NCBI GenBank assembly: GCA_029561465.1 | Contig: JAKQIZ010000076.1 | Location: forward strand, 1 to 50,345 | DNA: 50,345 nucleotides | Direction: 5' to 3' | Source: Deltaproteobacteria bacterium | GTDB lineage: Bacteria > Desulfobacterota > Syntrophia > Syntrophales > UBA8958 | Shown here: piece by piece, positions 27,027-36,586 of the stretch | Layout of the letters: the number at the start of each line of letters is the position of its first letter | How positions within the stretch are numbered: position 1 is the first letter of the stretch | The notes under the pieces: generated by a model | Database searches by the model: none | What the model was told of the DNA's origin: nothing | Seen by the model: only the letters and a program-made list of their open reading frames with translations | Program-made: the position numbers and the translations under genes

Positions 27027-28262
27027 ATGGCGCGTATTGTCCCCTTTCGGGCCCTCCGTCCGGATCGTCATTATGCCGCCCGAATCGCGGCTCTCCCCTA
27101 CGACGTCATCGACGTGGAGGAGGCCCGGGAGATAGCCGGCGGCAATCCCTGGAGTTTTCTCCACGTGGAAAAATCGGAGATCGATCTTCCGGACTACCCT
27201 CATGTCGAGGAGGGGTCGGTCTTTCAGACAGCCGCCCGGAATCTGGAGAAGATGCGGGAGAAAAATATCCTCTGCCAGGATCCGGAGCCCTGTCTGTACG
27301 TTTATGCCCAGGAAATGGCCGGCCGTCGCCAGTACGGCATCGTCGCCGCCGTCAGCGTTCGGGAATACGAGGCGGGGCTGATCAAGAAACACGAACATAC
27401 CCGGGCGGACAAGGAGCAGGAGCGGATCGGACACGTGGATGCCGTCAGCGCCCAGACGGGCCCGGTTTTTATTGCCTACCGGAAGCGAGGGGACATCGAC
27501 GCCATCGTAAGTCGGATCGCCCAATCCCCGCCGGAATACGATTTCGTCGCCTCCGACGGCATTGCCCACCGGGTCTGGGTCGTTGCGGATCCGGCGGCGG
27601 GGAGATTGACGGCCGCTTTCGCTCAGGTGCCGGCGCTTTACATTGCCGACGGACATCACCGGGCGGCGGCTGCCGCCGCTGTAGCCCGGAGACGCCGGGA
27701 GCGGGATCCGGTCCCTTCCCCTGATCGACCTTATGAATCATTCCTGGCGGTCCTTTTCCCCCACGACCAGCTCCGGATCATGGATTACAACCGTGCCGTA
27801 AGGGATCTCCACGGGCTTTCCGGCAGCGATTTTTTGGCGCGAATTTCCGAGAATTTCAAGGTCTTCGCCGATTTCTCGGACCGTTCCCCCCGCCGCCGCC
27901 GCGAATTCGGCATGTATCTGGATGGCACATGGCGGCGCCTCGTCTTCCGTAAGGAATTGCCGGTTTCCCCGGACCCGGTGCGTGCCCTGGACGTTTCTAT
28001 CCTCCAGGACTACCTTCTGGGCCCGATTCTCGGCATCGGCGATCCCCGGACGGACCGGCGCATCGATTTCATCGGCGGGATTCGGGGGATGGAGGAACTG
28101 GAAAGGCTTGTAGATTCCCGGCGCTTTGCCGTGGCCTTTTCCATGTACCCCACGACCATGGGGGAGCTTATGGGGGTTGCCGACACCGGTCTGGTCATGC
28201 CCCCCAAATCGACCTGGTTCGAACCGAAGCTCCGCAGCGGTCTGTTCGTTCACCTCATCTGA
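27027..28262 (+). CDS. DUF1015 family protein
   Basis: 411 residues with the marks of the DUF1015 family: ARIVPFRALRPDRHYAARIA and ALPYDVID at the N-terminus, NPWSFLHVEKSEIDL, IKKHEHTRADKEQERIGHVD, ALYIADGHHRAAAAAAV and FSMYPTTMGELMGVADTG near the end. The conserved His-rich strings suggest an enzyme with a metal or phosphate site, but the family has no established activity that I can assign. The ATG has GGAAAGG eight bases upstream. It is widespread in anaerobes, often close to serine or D-hydroxyacid metabolism genes; here the next gene is a methyltransferase. Confidence 0.88.
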   Translation: MARIVPFRALRPDRHYAARIAALPYDVIDVEEAREIAGGNPWSFLHVEKSEIDLPDYPHVEEGSVFQTAARNLEKMREKNILCQDPEPCLYVYAQEMAGRRQYGIVAAVSVREYEAGLIKKHEHTRADKEQERIGHVDAVSAQTGPVFIAYRKRGDIDAIVSRIAQSPPEYDFVASDGIAHRVWVVADPAAGRLTAAFAQVPALYIADGHHRAAAAAAVARRRRERDPVPSPDRPYESFLAVLFPHDQLRIMDYNRAVRDLHGLSGSDFLARISENFKVFADFSDRSPRRRREFGMYLDGTWRRLVFRKELPVSPDPVRALDVSILQDYLLGPILGIGDPRTDRRIDFIGGIRGMEELERLVDSRRFAVAFSMYPTTMGELMGVADTGLVMPPKSTWFEPKLRSGLFVHLI

Positions 28263-28434
28263 AGGGTTCCGACGGAGGCGACGATGGGATGGGGCGGCGC
28301 TTTCCGGGAGCCGGTTTCGTTGTTGCGCGTCCGGATCGGCGGACCTTTGCCGCCGGTGCCCGGATCACCACCGGAGGGGATGGATGAAAGACAGCCGGCC
28401 GCGTTGAGCCGGGAAATCAATGGGAAGGCTGGGG

Positions 28435-29229
28435 ATGGCGAAAACGGGCCGTACGTATCCGACCGATAACCGGCTTAGGGAGGGGGAAACGGTGGATGAA
28501 CTCCTGGGAGGGCGTCTGTGGGTCATCCAGGAGCGCTGGGGCTATCGCTTTTCCCTGGACGCCCTACTGTTGGCCAATTTCGTCCGGATGAAAAATGGCG
28601 CCTCCCTACTGGATCTGGGGACGGGAAGCGCCGTGATCCCCATGCTCCTGTGCCGCCGTTGGGCCTGTACCCGGGCCGTGGGGGTGGAGATCCAGGGCGA
28701 ACTGGCCGACATGGCCCGGCGAAGTCTGGAGCTCAACGATCTCACGGGGGCGATTACCATCATTGAGGGCGATGTCCGGGACGTGGCGAAGTTGGTCCCG
28801 TTCCGATCCTTCGATGCCGTGACCTGCAACCCCCCCTACCGGAAGTTGCGCTCAGGGCGGATCAACCCCTTGGCGCAGAAGGCCCGGGCCCGCCATGAAC
28901 TCTTCGGCGACCTGGGCGATTTCCTCCGAGCGGCCACCCACGCCGTCCGTCCGAGCGGCCGCGTCTTTGCCATCTATCCCGCCCGCCGGCTGGTGGAACT
29001 GATCTTCCAGATGCGCCGTCACCACCTGGAGCCGAAGCGGCTCAGGATGGTCCATTCCCGGCGTGAAACGGCGGGGGAATTCGTCCTGGTGGAGGGGCGT
29101 CCCGGGGCGGGGGAGGAACTGACGGTGCTACCGCCCCTGTTTATCTACGCGGCGGAACAGGAATATACCGCGGCTATGGAGGAGATCTTCAGCGATCTTT
29201 GCGTTTTTCCAGAAAGCGCCGGCGGCTGA
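28435..29229 (+). CDS. TrmN6-like tRNA1(Val) adenine-N6 methyltransferase
   Basis: About 264 residues from ATG 28435 (GGGAAGG six bases upstream; ATG 28420 is the alternative). SAM-binding strand: LLDLGTGSAVIPMLL, acidic loop VGVEIQGELADMARR, and catalytic NPPY in FDAVTCNPPYRKLRSGR. It resembles YfiC/TrmN6, which methylates A37 of tRNA1(Val). The N-terminus includes the family stretch LWVIQERWGYRFSLDALLLA. The substrate is assigned from the family only. The gene overlaps the convergent dciA gene by 41 bases at the 3' end. Confidence 0.9.
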   Translation: MAKTGRTYPTDNRLREGETVDELLGGRLWVIQERWGYRFSLDALLLANFVRMKNGASLLDLGTGSAVIPMLLCRRWACTRAVGVEIQGELADMARRSLELNDLTGAITIIEGDVRDVAKLVPFRSFDAVTCNPPYRKLRSGRINPLAQKARARHELFGDLGDFLRAATHAVRPSGRVFAIYPARRLVELIFQMRRHHLEPKRLRMVHSRRETAGEFVLVEGRPGAGEELTVLPPLFIYAAEQEYTAAMEEIFSDLCVFPESAGG

Positions 29230-29692
29230 TGGCCCTCGTCATCACCCGCCGGAGTATCTCCTGCAGTTCCGGGTCGGAGACGGTGGCCAGGCTCTCTTTC
29301 ATGAGCCGTTTGTCCCGGGCGTTCAGGCCGGTGATCTTATCGGTGGGGGCAACGGTCTCACCCTGACGGACCGGCGCCGCTATGACGCCTATGGATAGAT
29401 GCAGCTCTCGCACCGTTCCTTTCCCGTAGAGCTCGTTGAAGCGCTGAAGGATCTCCTTTTTCAGGAACTGGAGATGGTGAATCCAGACCGAAGAAGACAC
29501 TTTGACGAAGAGCGTGCCTCTTTTGATGTTTTCCGGGGCCGTTTGGGCGGCGATCCCGTCTCCCACCGCCTCGTTCCAGACCCGGCGCAGATAGGGGTCG
29601 CCGGTGGTCAGGGGAATCCCCTGTTTTTTCATGACCTTCTGGAGGATATCGGCGAGGGGAAAGGGTTTGAATTGAGAACGCCGGCGCGCCAT
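29189..29692 (-). CDS. dciA: DciA/DUF721 family replicative helicase loader
   Basis: 167 residues. The N-terminal part matches the DUF721 fold: PLADILQKVMKKQGI, RRVWNEAVGDGIAAQTAPEN, GTLFVKVSSSVWIHHLQFLK and KEILQRFNELYGKGTVRELH. DciA proteins interact with DnaA/DnaB and serve for helicase loading in bacteria without DnaC. The C-terminal 50 residues are basic. It is convergent with the TrmN6-like gene, sharing 41 bases, and no replication gene lies nearby. Confidence 0.85.
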   Translation of the reverse strand: MARRRSQFKPFPLADILQKVMKKQGIPLTTGDPYLRRVWNEAVGDGIAAQTAPENIKRGTLFVKVSSSVWIHHLQFLKKEILQRFNELYGKGTVRELHLSIGVIAAPVRQGETVAPTDKITGLNARDKRLMKESLATVSDPELQEILRRVMTRAISRRRFLEKRKDR

Positions 29693-29728
29693 ACATCAGC
29701 TCCTCATTTAACACAAAACGGGCATTAA

Positions 29729-30169
<441 letters not shown>

Positions 30170-30368
30170 AAAGGGCATATCTCTGTTCAGCGGCCGCAAT
30201 GCCGCCGCAGCCCGTTGCGCTTCCGCGCCGGTGCGCCGCCGGATTGTCGCGGCTCATCCCCGGCAGGCGATCCCTGCCGCCACCGCTTGTTTTCCGCCGC
30301 TCCCGGCAGCAGCCGCCAAAACCAGGTGGGCAATGTAGCCTTCGTCCGATGATGATGACCGCCGCGGT

Positions 30369-30899
30369 CTACAGGATTTTTCTCAGTTCCTCCACGAAGA
30401 CCTCGTAAGTTCCCCGGTCAAAGAGAACGAAACGGATCAGCTCGATATCCTCGTGGCTCCGCAGGTATTCCACGGCCGTTTTCAGGGCGATGTGGGCCGC
30501 CTCGCCCAGGGGATAACTGTAAACCCCCGTGCTGATCGCCGGGAAGGCGACGCTTTTCAACTTCCGGGTTGACGCCAGCTTCAGGCTTTCGGCGTAAGCG
30601 CTCCGGAGCAGGTTTGCCTCTCCCCGGCCGCCGCCCCGATAGACCGGCCCCACTGTGTGGATGACATACCTGGCCTTCAATTTGCCGGCCGTGGTAATTA
30701 CGGCCTGACCGGTGGGACAGCCGCCGATCTGCCGGCATTCGTCCATGATGGACGGCCCGCCGGCCCGGTGGATGGCCCCGTCCACGCCGGCGCCCCCGGC
30801 CAGGCGGGAGTTGGCGGCATTGACGATGGCCTCCGTTTCTTCCCGGGTGATGTCCCCCTGGACCAGGGACAGGGTGCCCTTGTTGACCTTCACTTCCAT
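30369..30899 (-). CDS. Macro-domain hydrolase (O-acetyl-ADP-ribose deacetylase-like)
   Basis: About 176 residues from ATG 30899, eight bases after GGGAGG. ADP-ribose binding marks: VQGDITREETEAIVNAANSR, LAGGAGVDGAIHRAGGPSI, then YVIHTVGPVYRGGG and FPAISTGVYSYPLGEAA. These make it a MacroD/YmdB-type protein, which hydrolyses O-acetyl-ADP-ribose or mono-ADP-ribosyl links. The upstream part of the open frame has no family similarity. The first 34 codons together with the ribosome binding site occur again at 38252-38371. Confidence 0.94.
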   Translation of the reverse strand: MEVKVNKGTLSLVQGDITREETEAIVNAANSRLAGGAGVDGAIHRAGGPSIMDECRQIGGCPTGQAVITTAGKLKARYVIHTVGPVYRGGGRGEANLLRSAYAESLKLASTRKLKSVAFPAISTGVYSYPLGEAAHIALKTAVEYLRSHEDIELIRFVLFDRGTYEVFVEELRKIL

Positions 30900-30917
30900 A
30901 ACGATTACCTCCCGGCC
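30798..30917. repeat. Parent copy of the 120-bp duplication
   Basis: The 5' end of the macro-domain gene plus its ribosome binding site matches 38252-38371 in 118 of 120 positions, in the same orientation, at an offset of 7454 bases. The two differences I see are at 30802 and 30906. Confidence 0.95.
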
Positions 30918-31083
30918 ATAGAGATCTTTACCGCCAATGGAAAACCTGTCCGCTGGCGGAAAAATAATTTTTCCAGATATCCCTTTATTGTATGAGGGAT
31001 TGATAAGAAATCTAACCCGCTGTGCCGCCGGATGCAAGAAAAAAACGCCGGAAAAACAATATAACCCTTAGGTGCTGCCGGTA

Positions 31084-32676
31084 TTAGGGCGGGCAGGAAA
31101 AATCGTGGATGGTTACCCCTATCCGTCCGATAACGATGCTCAACTGGATAAGAGCCGACCAGTCCTGTCCGTCGGCCAGCTTGATATGGGTGGCGTCTAC
31201 CCCCACCTGATTGAAGGTGGGATCGACGGCAATCCATCCGTCCAGATAGCTTTCCGCCCAGGCATGATAGAGAAATCCCATCCCCTCCATGTAGACGATG
31301 CCGCCGACAACCCGGCTCGGTATTCCGGCGGCCCTGGCCATGGCTGTGTAAAGCATCGTGTGGGCTTTGCATTCGCCCCGGCGGTTGTGGAGGACTTCAA
31401 GCGCCGAATAACTGTCAACCGCCTCGTCCCGCACTTCCGCAGCCACCCAGCCGGCCAGGCGCACGACTTTTTCCCGGGGGGTGCGGGTCCCCGAGACAAC
31501 GGCCGCCGCTGCTTTTCTGATTTCCGGGCTGTCGCTCTCGATGTGGCCGGAGGGCGCAAGGTAGCGGCTGCGGTCCCGGAGCGGCAGGGCGCTTTTCCGC
31601 AGGTCTGCCGGCATGGGCGCCGTTTTCCGAATCCGGTATATTCTCACCGTTTTCCCCTCGTGCAGTGTTTCCACAACTTCCTGATAAGACTCCCGGAGCG
31701 GGGGCAGCAATCCGGAAATCCCTGCGACGGCGGCTTCCAAAGTGGTGGCTGTTCTGGGACAGGTTATCGGTTTGTCGGTCTTGATCACGCTGAAGTCGTA
31801 AATCAGATCTTTCTTGCTCAGACTTGCTTCGGCCAGGAATGACTTCGCATTTTCTTCACTTTCCTTGAAGGTGATCAGGACCCCGCTCATGCCGAGCTCG
31901 AAGATTGTTTCCCCCCGGCAGTTGATCCAACTGGAGACGGTATGGCCCAGCATGCCGGTTTCCACCTTGAAAGCGGGTTCGAGATCCAGTTCCCGGCTCT
32001 CTTCGAAAGATACAATCGACTGGGATACTCCCGCGATGGACTGAGTCTGCGGATCGTAAACCGAATATTTATAACCGGTTCCCAATTTCATACCCTGAAG
32101 GACCGGATAAAGGTTGATGACACTGCTGGGATATAAAGGGGAGTCAAGAATTGTCTCAATCTTTTTAGTCACCCCGCCCGATCGCTGCTCTACAGACAGG
32201 CTGCCGGCAGCGACGGCGCCGGTGAGGATGAGTTTCTTTTCTCCCACGTCTTGTTCATAAAGAAATGATACCAGGGTGAGATCGGGATTGACGATATCCA
32301 CGCTCTTCATGATAATTTTCTTATTCAGGCCGAGAAAGCGGATACGCAGGTTTGCCTCCGCGGTGACCCGGTAGGTTATGGCTCCCGCGACCGGTTCGAT
32401 CTTCATATGCAGGAATCCCACCTTTTCGCCATTGAAGACAAAGCCATGCCAGGATTCACGTTCGGGAAGATTTCCCAGTTCCTTGATTTGGCATGGATCC
32501 GTCGGGGGCGAAGCAGGTCGGAAGTAGCGGGCCGTGCACCCGTTGATCAGCATCGTGGCCATGACGATGACCAGGATGAGATGCAGATAGCCGGCAGGCT
32601 GCCCGGAGCACTTTGCGGCGGGCGGGATTTTCGTGATGGTAAGCAAGCGCTTCCCTTGCTGTGGATAATTGATCAT
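31084..32676 (-). CDS. Transglutaminase-like lipoprotein
   Basis: About 530 residues from ATG 32676; a frame open to 32763 gives 559. The N-terminal hydrophobic segment ends in a Cys (MATMLINGCTARY), a lipobox-like site. The middle 300 residues are beta-rich without recognised motifs. The last 100 residues hold the transglutaminase core: Cys in RRGECKAHTMLYTAMARA, His in FLYHAWAESYLDGW and Asp in AVDPTFNQVGVDA. Such proteins in the envelope are thought to be peptidases or amidases. Start evidence is weak because no clear ribosome binding site precedes either ATG. It follows the mutase genes in the same direction but about 190 bases away. Confidence 0.85.
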   Translation of the reverse strand: MINYPQQGKRLLTITKIPPAAKCSGQPAGYLHLILVIVMATMLINGCTARYFRPASPPTDPCQIKELGNLPERESWHGFVFNGEKVGFLHMKIEPVAGAITYRVTAEANLRIRFLGLNKKIIMKSVDIVNPDLTLVSFLYEQDVGEKKLILTGAVAAGSLSVEQRSGGVTKKIETILDSPLYPSSVINLYPVLQGMKLGTGYKYSVYDPQTQSIAGVSQSIVSFEESRELDLEPAFKVETGMLGHTVSSWINCRGETIFELGMSGVLITFKESEENAKSFLAEASLSKKDLIYDFSVIKTDKPITCPRTATTLEAAVAGISGLLPPLRESYQEVVETLHEGKTVRIYRIRKTAPMPADLRKSALPLRDRSRYLAPSGHIESDSPEIRKAAAAVVSGTRTPREKVVRLAGWVAAEVRDEAVDSYSALEVLHNRRGECKAHTMLYTAMARAAGIPSRVVGGIVYMEGMGFLYHAWAESYLDGWIAVDPTFNQVGVDATHIKLADGQDWSALIQLSIVIGRIGVTIHDFSCPP

Positions 32677-32862
32677 GCCTGACGGAAATCTCAAAACAAA
32701 AGTACCCTCCGGCAAACCCGTTCGCAACCGTGAGGATCTTAAAAAGAAAACACGTTCATTCATGAGAACCCTGCTGAAAAGACCCGCTCATGTCAAAAGC
32801 TACTTCAAACATCCCAAGGTGCTCTATGCCGCATAATGAAATTCATATGTTCAATTGCCGGA

Positions 32863-33261
32863 TTAATAATTTCTCTTCAAGGCCTCAACGCTGGCGATTA
32901 TTTTCTGCAAAGACGATCCCGGACCGAACACCGCGGCGATCCCCGCTTTTTTCAAAATCGGCACATCGTCCGGCGGCACGGTGCCGCCGAATATCACCTT
33001 GATGTCCTGCGCCTTTTCTTTTTTCAGCAGTTTCACGACTTCCGGCGCCAACATCAGGTGGTTGCCGGAAAGGGAACTCAGCCCGATGATGTCCACGTCT
33101 TCCTGCAGCGCCATTTTGACGATGTTGGCGGGCATTTGATTGCCCCCGTAAATCACTTCCATCCCCGCATCGCGCAAGGCCCTGGCCACAACGATACTTC
33201 CCCGCCAGTGGGCATCCATCCCCAGACGGACCATCAATATGCGAATCCTTTGTTTTTTCAT
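32863..33261 (-). CDS. B12-binding small subunit of an acyl-CoA mutase
   Basis: About 132 residues from ATG 33261 (GGGAG seven bases upstream). The cobalamin-binding motif is present: MDAHWRG gives the DxHxxG with the lower-ligand His 18, followed by LSSLSGNH and FGGTVPPDD. It is the free-standing C-terminal domain of methylmalonyl-CoA mutase, as in HcmB or archaeal mutases. The 561-residue catalytic subunit ends 38 bases upstream. The two would form the active enzyme with adenosylcobalamin. Confidence 0.94.
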   Translation of the reverse strand: MKKQRIRILMVRLGMDAHWRGSIVVARALRDAGMEVIYGGNQMPANIVKMALQEDVDIIGLSSLSGNHLMLAPEVVKLLKKEKAQDIKVIFGGTVPPDDVPILKKAGIAAVFGPGSSLQKIIASVEALKRNY

Positions 33262-33299
33262 TATCTCGCTCCCTGATATCATTTTTTTTAAAAAAGTCG

Positions 33300-34985
33300 T
33301 TAAAAAAGAGGCGGCTCCCAGACCCCGTAAACACGTTTCAGCGTCCTGGAAATTTCACCTTCCGTAAGGAAATTTTTGACTTCACCTACCATCAGTTTCA
33401 TCAGATTCTTGTTTCTTTCGCAACAGCCGGCGATGGCATCCAGAGATTTGGCCACGGCCCCGGCATTTCTCGTTTTTTTGATTTTCTTCAGTTTTCTTGT
33501 CTGCACCTTTACGGTTTCCGGTGAAGAGAAAAGCTCGATCGGCAGCACTTCGTCCTCGATCTGGTAGCAGTTCACGCCGACGATCGGCATCGCGCCCGAT
33601 TCCACATCCAACTGATATTTATAGGCGGCGGCCGCGATCTCTCCGTGTATCCAGCCCTTTTCCACGGCCTTCACCAAACCCCCGATCCGATCGATATCGT
33701 CCAGGATCCTGAGCACTTCCGCTTCCATGCTGTTGGTAAGGGATTCCAGATAATATGAACCGCCCAAGGGGTCGATGGTGTTGGTAACTCCCGTTTCGTT
33801 CCGGAGTATTTGCTGGGTGCGCAATGCTGTTACCGATGAGAGTTCCGTGGGCGTGCATAAGGCTTCATCGTAGGCGTCCACATGGACAGACTGGGCGCCG
33901 CCCAGCACGGCGGCAAGGGCATGGTAGGCGGAGCGGGCGATGTTGTTCAGCGGCTGTTGGGCGGTGAGGGCCACGCCGGCAGTCTGCACGTGAAACCGGA
34001 ACATGAGCGAGCGCGGATCCTGGGGGTGATATCTTTTCTTCATGACATGGTAGTAGACCCTGCGGGCGGCCCGGTATTTGGCGATTTCTTCAAAGAAGTC
34101 GTTGTGGGCGGAGAGGAAAAAGCTGAGTCGTTTCGAAAAGTTGTCTATCTTCAGACCCCGGGCGAGCATATCCTCGGCACAGGCCAGCGCGTGAGCGATC
34201 ACGAAAGCGATTTCCTGCGGCGCTGTGCAACCTGCTTCGCGATAATTATATCCGGCAAAACTGATGGGATTCCATTGCGGAGCGTATTTTGTACAGAACT
34301 CGATGGCGTCGCAACTGATTTTGAAAGAAGCTCTGGGGGGCAGCACCCCCGGGGCGATGGTGGTTGCCGTTTCCATCAAAAAATCATTTTGGCTTGTTCC
34401 GGCCAAGTTCGCGAGCGGAATGCCGCGGTCGAGAGCGTTGGCAAAATACATGGATTGCACGGAAATATTGCAGATCGGCTGGCAGGTTACCAGCGAGACG
34501 CTTACCTTGTCGATGGGAATATCATCGAAAAGGGTGCGCATGTCGCCGATCGTATCAATCGCCACCCCGCCCCGGCCGACGTCGGCGTAAACATCGGGAT
34601 CGTCGCTGCTGTAGCCCCGCAGCGTGGGATAATCGAAAACCCCGTTTATCCCGGTGGCGCCCTGCTGGAGCAGGAACTTGTAGCGCTTGTTGGTTTCCTC
34701 GGGCGGACCGAATCCCGCCAGTTGCCGGTGCGTCCAGGTCCGGCCGCGATACATCGTGGGATGAACTCCCCGGATGAACGGCCCCTTCCCCGGATACCCC
34801 AGGTCGCGGAGATAATCCAGGCCGGCCACGTCATCCGGCGTGTAAAGAGGCTTTACCTTGAATCCGGATAATGTTTCATACTTGTCTTTCAGCCGTTGCT
34901 GGCATGAATACGAGTTCTCCTCCCAATCCGCGGTTTCCCTGGCGACCTCTTTAATCCTGTTTTGATTAAAAATGCCCGTTTTCAC
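33300..34985 (-). CDS. Acyl-CoA mutase large subunit (MCM superfamily, unknown specificity)
   Basis: 561 residues starting with GTG 34985, seven bases after GGAGG. It matches the catalytic subunit of the methylmalonyl-CoA mutase superfamily over its length (TMYRGRTWTHRQLAGFG, GVAIDTIGDMRTLFDDIPID, RLSFFLSAHNDFFEEIAKYR, NTIDPLGGSYYLE), and its size and separate B12 subunit match 2-hydroxyisobutyryl-CoA mutase HcmA. Aligned with Propionibacterium MCM, Tyr89 is Leu89, Arg207 is Thr209 and His244 is Asn247. The HcmA Ile90/Asp117 pair is Leu89/Val116. So a carboxylated substrate is unlikely and HCM activity is not supported; I leave the substrate open. No MeaB chaperone gene is near. A sigma54-type promoter lies just upstream. 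Confidence 0.95.
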   Translation of the reverse strand: MKTGIFNQNRIKEVARETADWEENSYSCQQRLKDKYETLSGFKVKPLYTPDDVAGLDYLRDLGYPGKGPFIRGVHPTMYRGRTWTHRQLAGFGPPEETNKRYKFLLQQGATGINGVFDYPTLRGYSSDDPDVYADVGRGGVAIDTIGDMRTLFDDIPIDKVSVSLVTCQPICNISVQSMYFANALDRGIPLANLAGTSQNDFLMETATTIAPGVLPPRASFKISCDAIEFCTKYAPQWNPISFAGYNYREAGCTAPQEIAFVIAHALACAEDMLARGLKIDNFSKRLSFFLSAHNDFFEEIAKYRAARRVYYHVMKKRYHPQDPRSLMFRFHVQTAGVALTAQQPLNNIARSAYHALAAVLGGAQSVHVDAYDEALCTPTELSSVTALRTQQILRNETGVTNTIDPLGGSYYLESLTNSMEAEVLRILDDIDRIGGLVKAVEKGWIHGEIAAAAYKYQLDVESGAMPIVGVNCYQIEDEVLPIELFSSPETVKVQTRKLKKIKKTRNAGAVAKSLDAIAGCCERNKNLMKLMVGEVKNFLTEGEISRTLKRVYGVWEPPLF

Positions 34986-35021
34986 GATAGACCCTCCTTT
35001 GCATAATTTGAGCGTCTTTTT

Positions 35022-35037
35022 TGCACATAATATGCCA
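35022..35037 (-). promoter_or_regulatory. Sigma54 (-24/-12) promoter candidate of the mutase genes
   Basis: The minus strand reads TGGCATATTATGTGCA, with GG and GC ten bases apart, as required for sigma54 (consensus TGGCACG-N4-TTGCA). The mutase GTG is about 36 bases downstream and a sigma54 activator gene is the upstream neighbour. Mismatches are C to T at the sixth position, G to A at the seventh and T to G in TTGC. Confidence 0.6.
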
Positions 35038-35177
35038 GGGATTTTTCAGGACAGTGTTTCCCGCGGGGAAGGTCAGAACTTTATTCCGGATCAGTATTTT
35101 ATGCTGTCTTCAGCTATGCTCACGCACTTGAAGGTATCCTTAGGGTAGGGCTTTTGTGAAATATTTTTACATCGGCG

Positions 35178-35192
35178 GTGAAATTATTTCAC
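35178..35192. promoter_or_regulatory. Palindrome at the 3' end of the regulator gene
   Basis: GTGAAATTATTTCAC is a perfect 7-bp inverted repeat around one T, overlapping the stop of the NtrC-type gene and about 140 bases upstream of the -24/-12 site. It may be an upstream activator site or a weak hairpin. Confidence 0.45.
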
Positions 35193-36574
35193 TTGTCCGG
35201 CAGCCGGTGCTTATTCATTAGATACCGCAGTGAAAAACGATCCAAACGCAGCAGTTTTGCCGCTTCCGTCTTGTTCCCTCCGGTCTTGAGCAGCGCCTGC
35301 TTGATCAGTTTGCTCTGTAATGCCGACGTGAGTTCCTTGATGTCCAATCCGGAATCCGGCAGGTTAATTTCCGCTGCTCCGGTTACGGGGTCTGCATAGC
35401 TCTCATCGGTGATTTCCCGCGGCAAGTGCTTGAGCAAAATAATCTCGGGATTGTCGATGATCATGATCCGCTCCATCGTGTTCCTTAGCTCCCGGACGTT
35501 TCCGGGCCAGGAATAATTCAACATGGCGGTGATTGCGTCTTCGCTTATGCCCTTCACATTCTTTCTGTAGTCGTTATTGAGGAGATCAAGGAAATATCTC
35601 GCGGTCGGAACGATATCCTCCTTTCGCTCCCGTAGCGGCGGGATAAAAATTGTCAGGACGTTTAAGCGGTAATACAGGTCCTCGCGGAATTTATTCTGGC
35701 GGATTCGCTCCTTGAGATTGTGGTTGGTCGCGGCAATTATTCGGGTGTTTACCTGAATCGTCCGCTGCCCACCCAGGCGGCGAAACCTCTTTTCCTGCAG
35801 AACGCTTAACAGTTTCGACTGTATGATCAGGTCCATATCGCCGATTTCATCGAGAAACAGTGTTCCTCCGGAGGATTGTTCAAAAAGGCCTTTCCTGGCA
35901 CGCTTGGCATCGGTAAACGCCCCCTGCTCATAACCGAACAACTCACTTTCCAGGAGGGAATACGGGATAGCCGAGCAGTTGATCTCGATGTATGGCCCGT
36001 TCAGCCTGGGGCTGCCGTAATGAATCGCTTTTGCCACCAGTTCTTTGCCGGTTCCGCTTTCACCATGGATCAGTACTGTTGACGATCCTATTTGCGAGAC
36101 CTTCGCGATCGTCTCCTGGATGTCCTGCATGGCCCGGCTCTGACCGATGATCCTATCCGGTTTGAACAGCGATCTGTTCCTGTCTCTGAGTTCGTTAACT
36201 TCCGTCTGCAGCTTTTGGGTTTCCAGTGCCAGCTTTATTATGGTGGAGATGTGCCTGGATTTGAACGGCTTGTTTATGTAATCAAAAGCACCGAGCTTCA
36301 TTGCGGCCACGGCGTTTTCGATGGACCCGTAGCCGGTCATCATTATTACGGTGCATTCTGGGTTTAAGGCCTTGATCTGCTTCAGAACGTCTATGCCGTT
36401 GCTGTCCGGCAGTTTGAGATCCAGCAGGACAAGATCGACACTTCTTTTTTTCAGGACGGCAATGCCCTGTTTGCCGTTTTCGGCGGACAGGACATCATAA
36501 CCTTCGTCGCTCAATGTCAGTTTCAGGGAATCTCTAATGAGCTTCTGGTCGTCTATGATCAGGATGGTATTCAT
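35189..36574 (-). CDS. NtrC-family sigma54 response regulator
   Basis: 461 residues in three parts. Receiver 1-120 with phospho-acceptor Asp52 (LVLLDLKLPDSNG) and Lys102. AAA+ domain about 140-370 with Walker A GESGTGKE (171-178), Walker B GGTLFLDEIGD (236-246), and the sigma54 contact loop GAFTDA (218-223), a Gly-to-Asp variant of GAFTGA. C-terminal Fis-type HTH in LIKQALLKTGGNKTEAAKLL. It lies 12 bases after the kinase gene and is transcribed toward the mutase. The likely target is the -24/-12 site at 35022. Confidence 0.95.
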   Translation of the reverse strand: MNTILIIDDQKLIRDSLKLTLSDEGYDVLSAENGKQGIAVLKKRSVDLVLLDLKLPDSNGIDVLKQIKALNPECTVIMMTGYGSIENAVAAMKLGAFDYINKPFKSRHISTIIKLALETQKLQTEVNELRDRNRSLFKPDRIIGQSRAMQDIQETIAKVSQIGSSTVLIHGESGTGKELVAKAIHYGSPRLNGPYIEINCSAIPYSLLESELFGYEQGAFTDAKRARKGLFEQSSGGTLFLDEIGDMDLIIQSKLLSVLQEKRFRRLGGQRTIQVNTRIIAATNHNLKERIRQNKFREDLYYRLNVLTIFIPPLRERKEDIVPTARYFLDLLNNDYRKNVKGISEDAITAMLNYSWPGNVRELRNTMERIMIIDNPEIILLKHLPREITDESYADPVTGAAEINLPDSGLDIKELTSALQSKLIKQALLKTGGNKTEAAKLLRLDRFSLRYLMNKHRLPDK

Positions 36575-36586
36575 ATTCCGCCCCGC

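Noticed and set aside
28284-28469. A 61-codon plus-strand frame between the DUF1015 and methyltransferase genes
   Set aside because: No ribosome binding site, Pro/Arg/Gly-rich, and it overlaps the methyltransferase start in another frame.
33300-34985. Annotation as canonical methylmalonyl-CoA mutase for propionate metabolism
   Set aside because: Tyr89, Arg207 and His244 are all replaced, so the carboxylate contacts are gone.
34986-35188. Cobalamin riboswitch before the B12 mutase
   Set aside because: No B12-box-like GCCACTG or multi-helix leader is visible; the space is taken by the sigma54-type site and a short leader.
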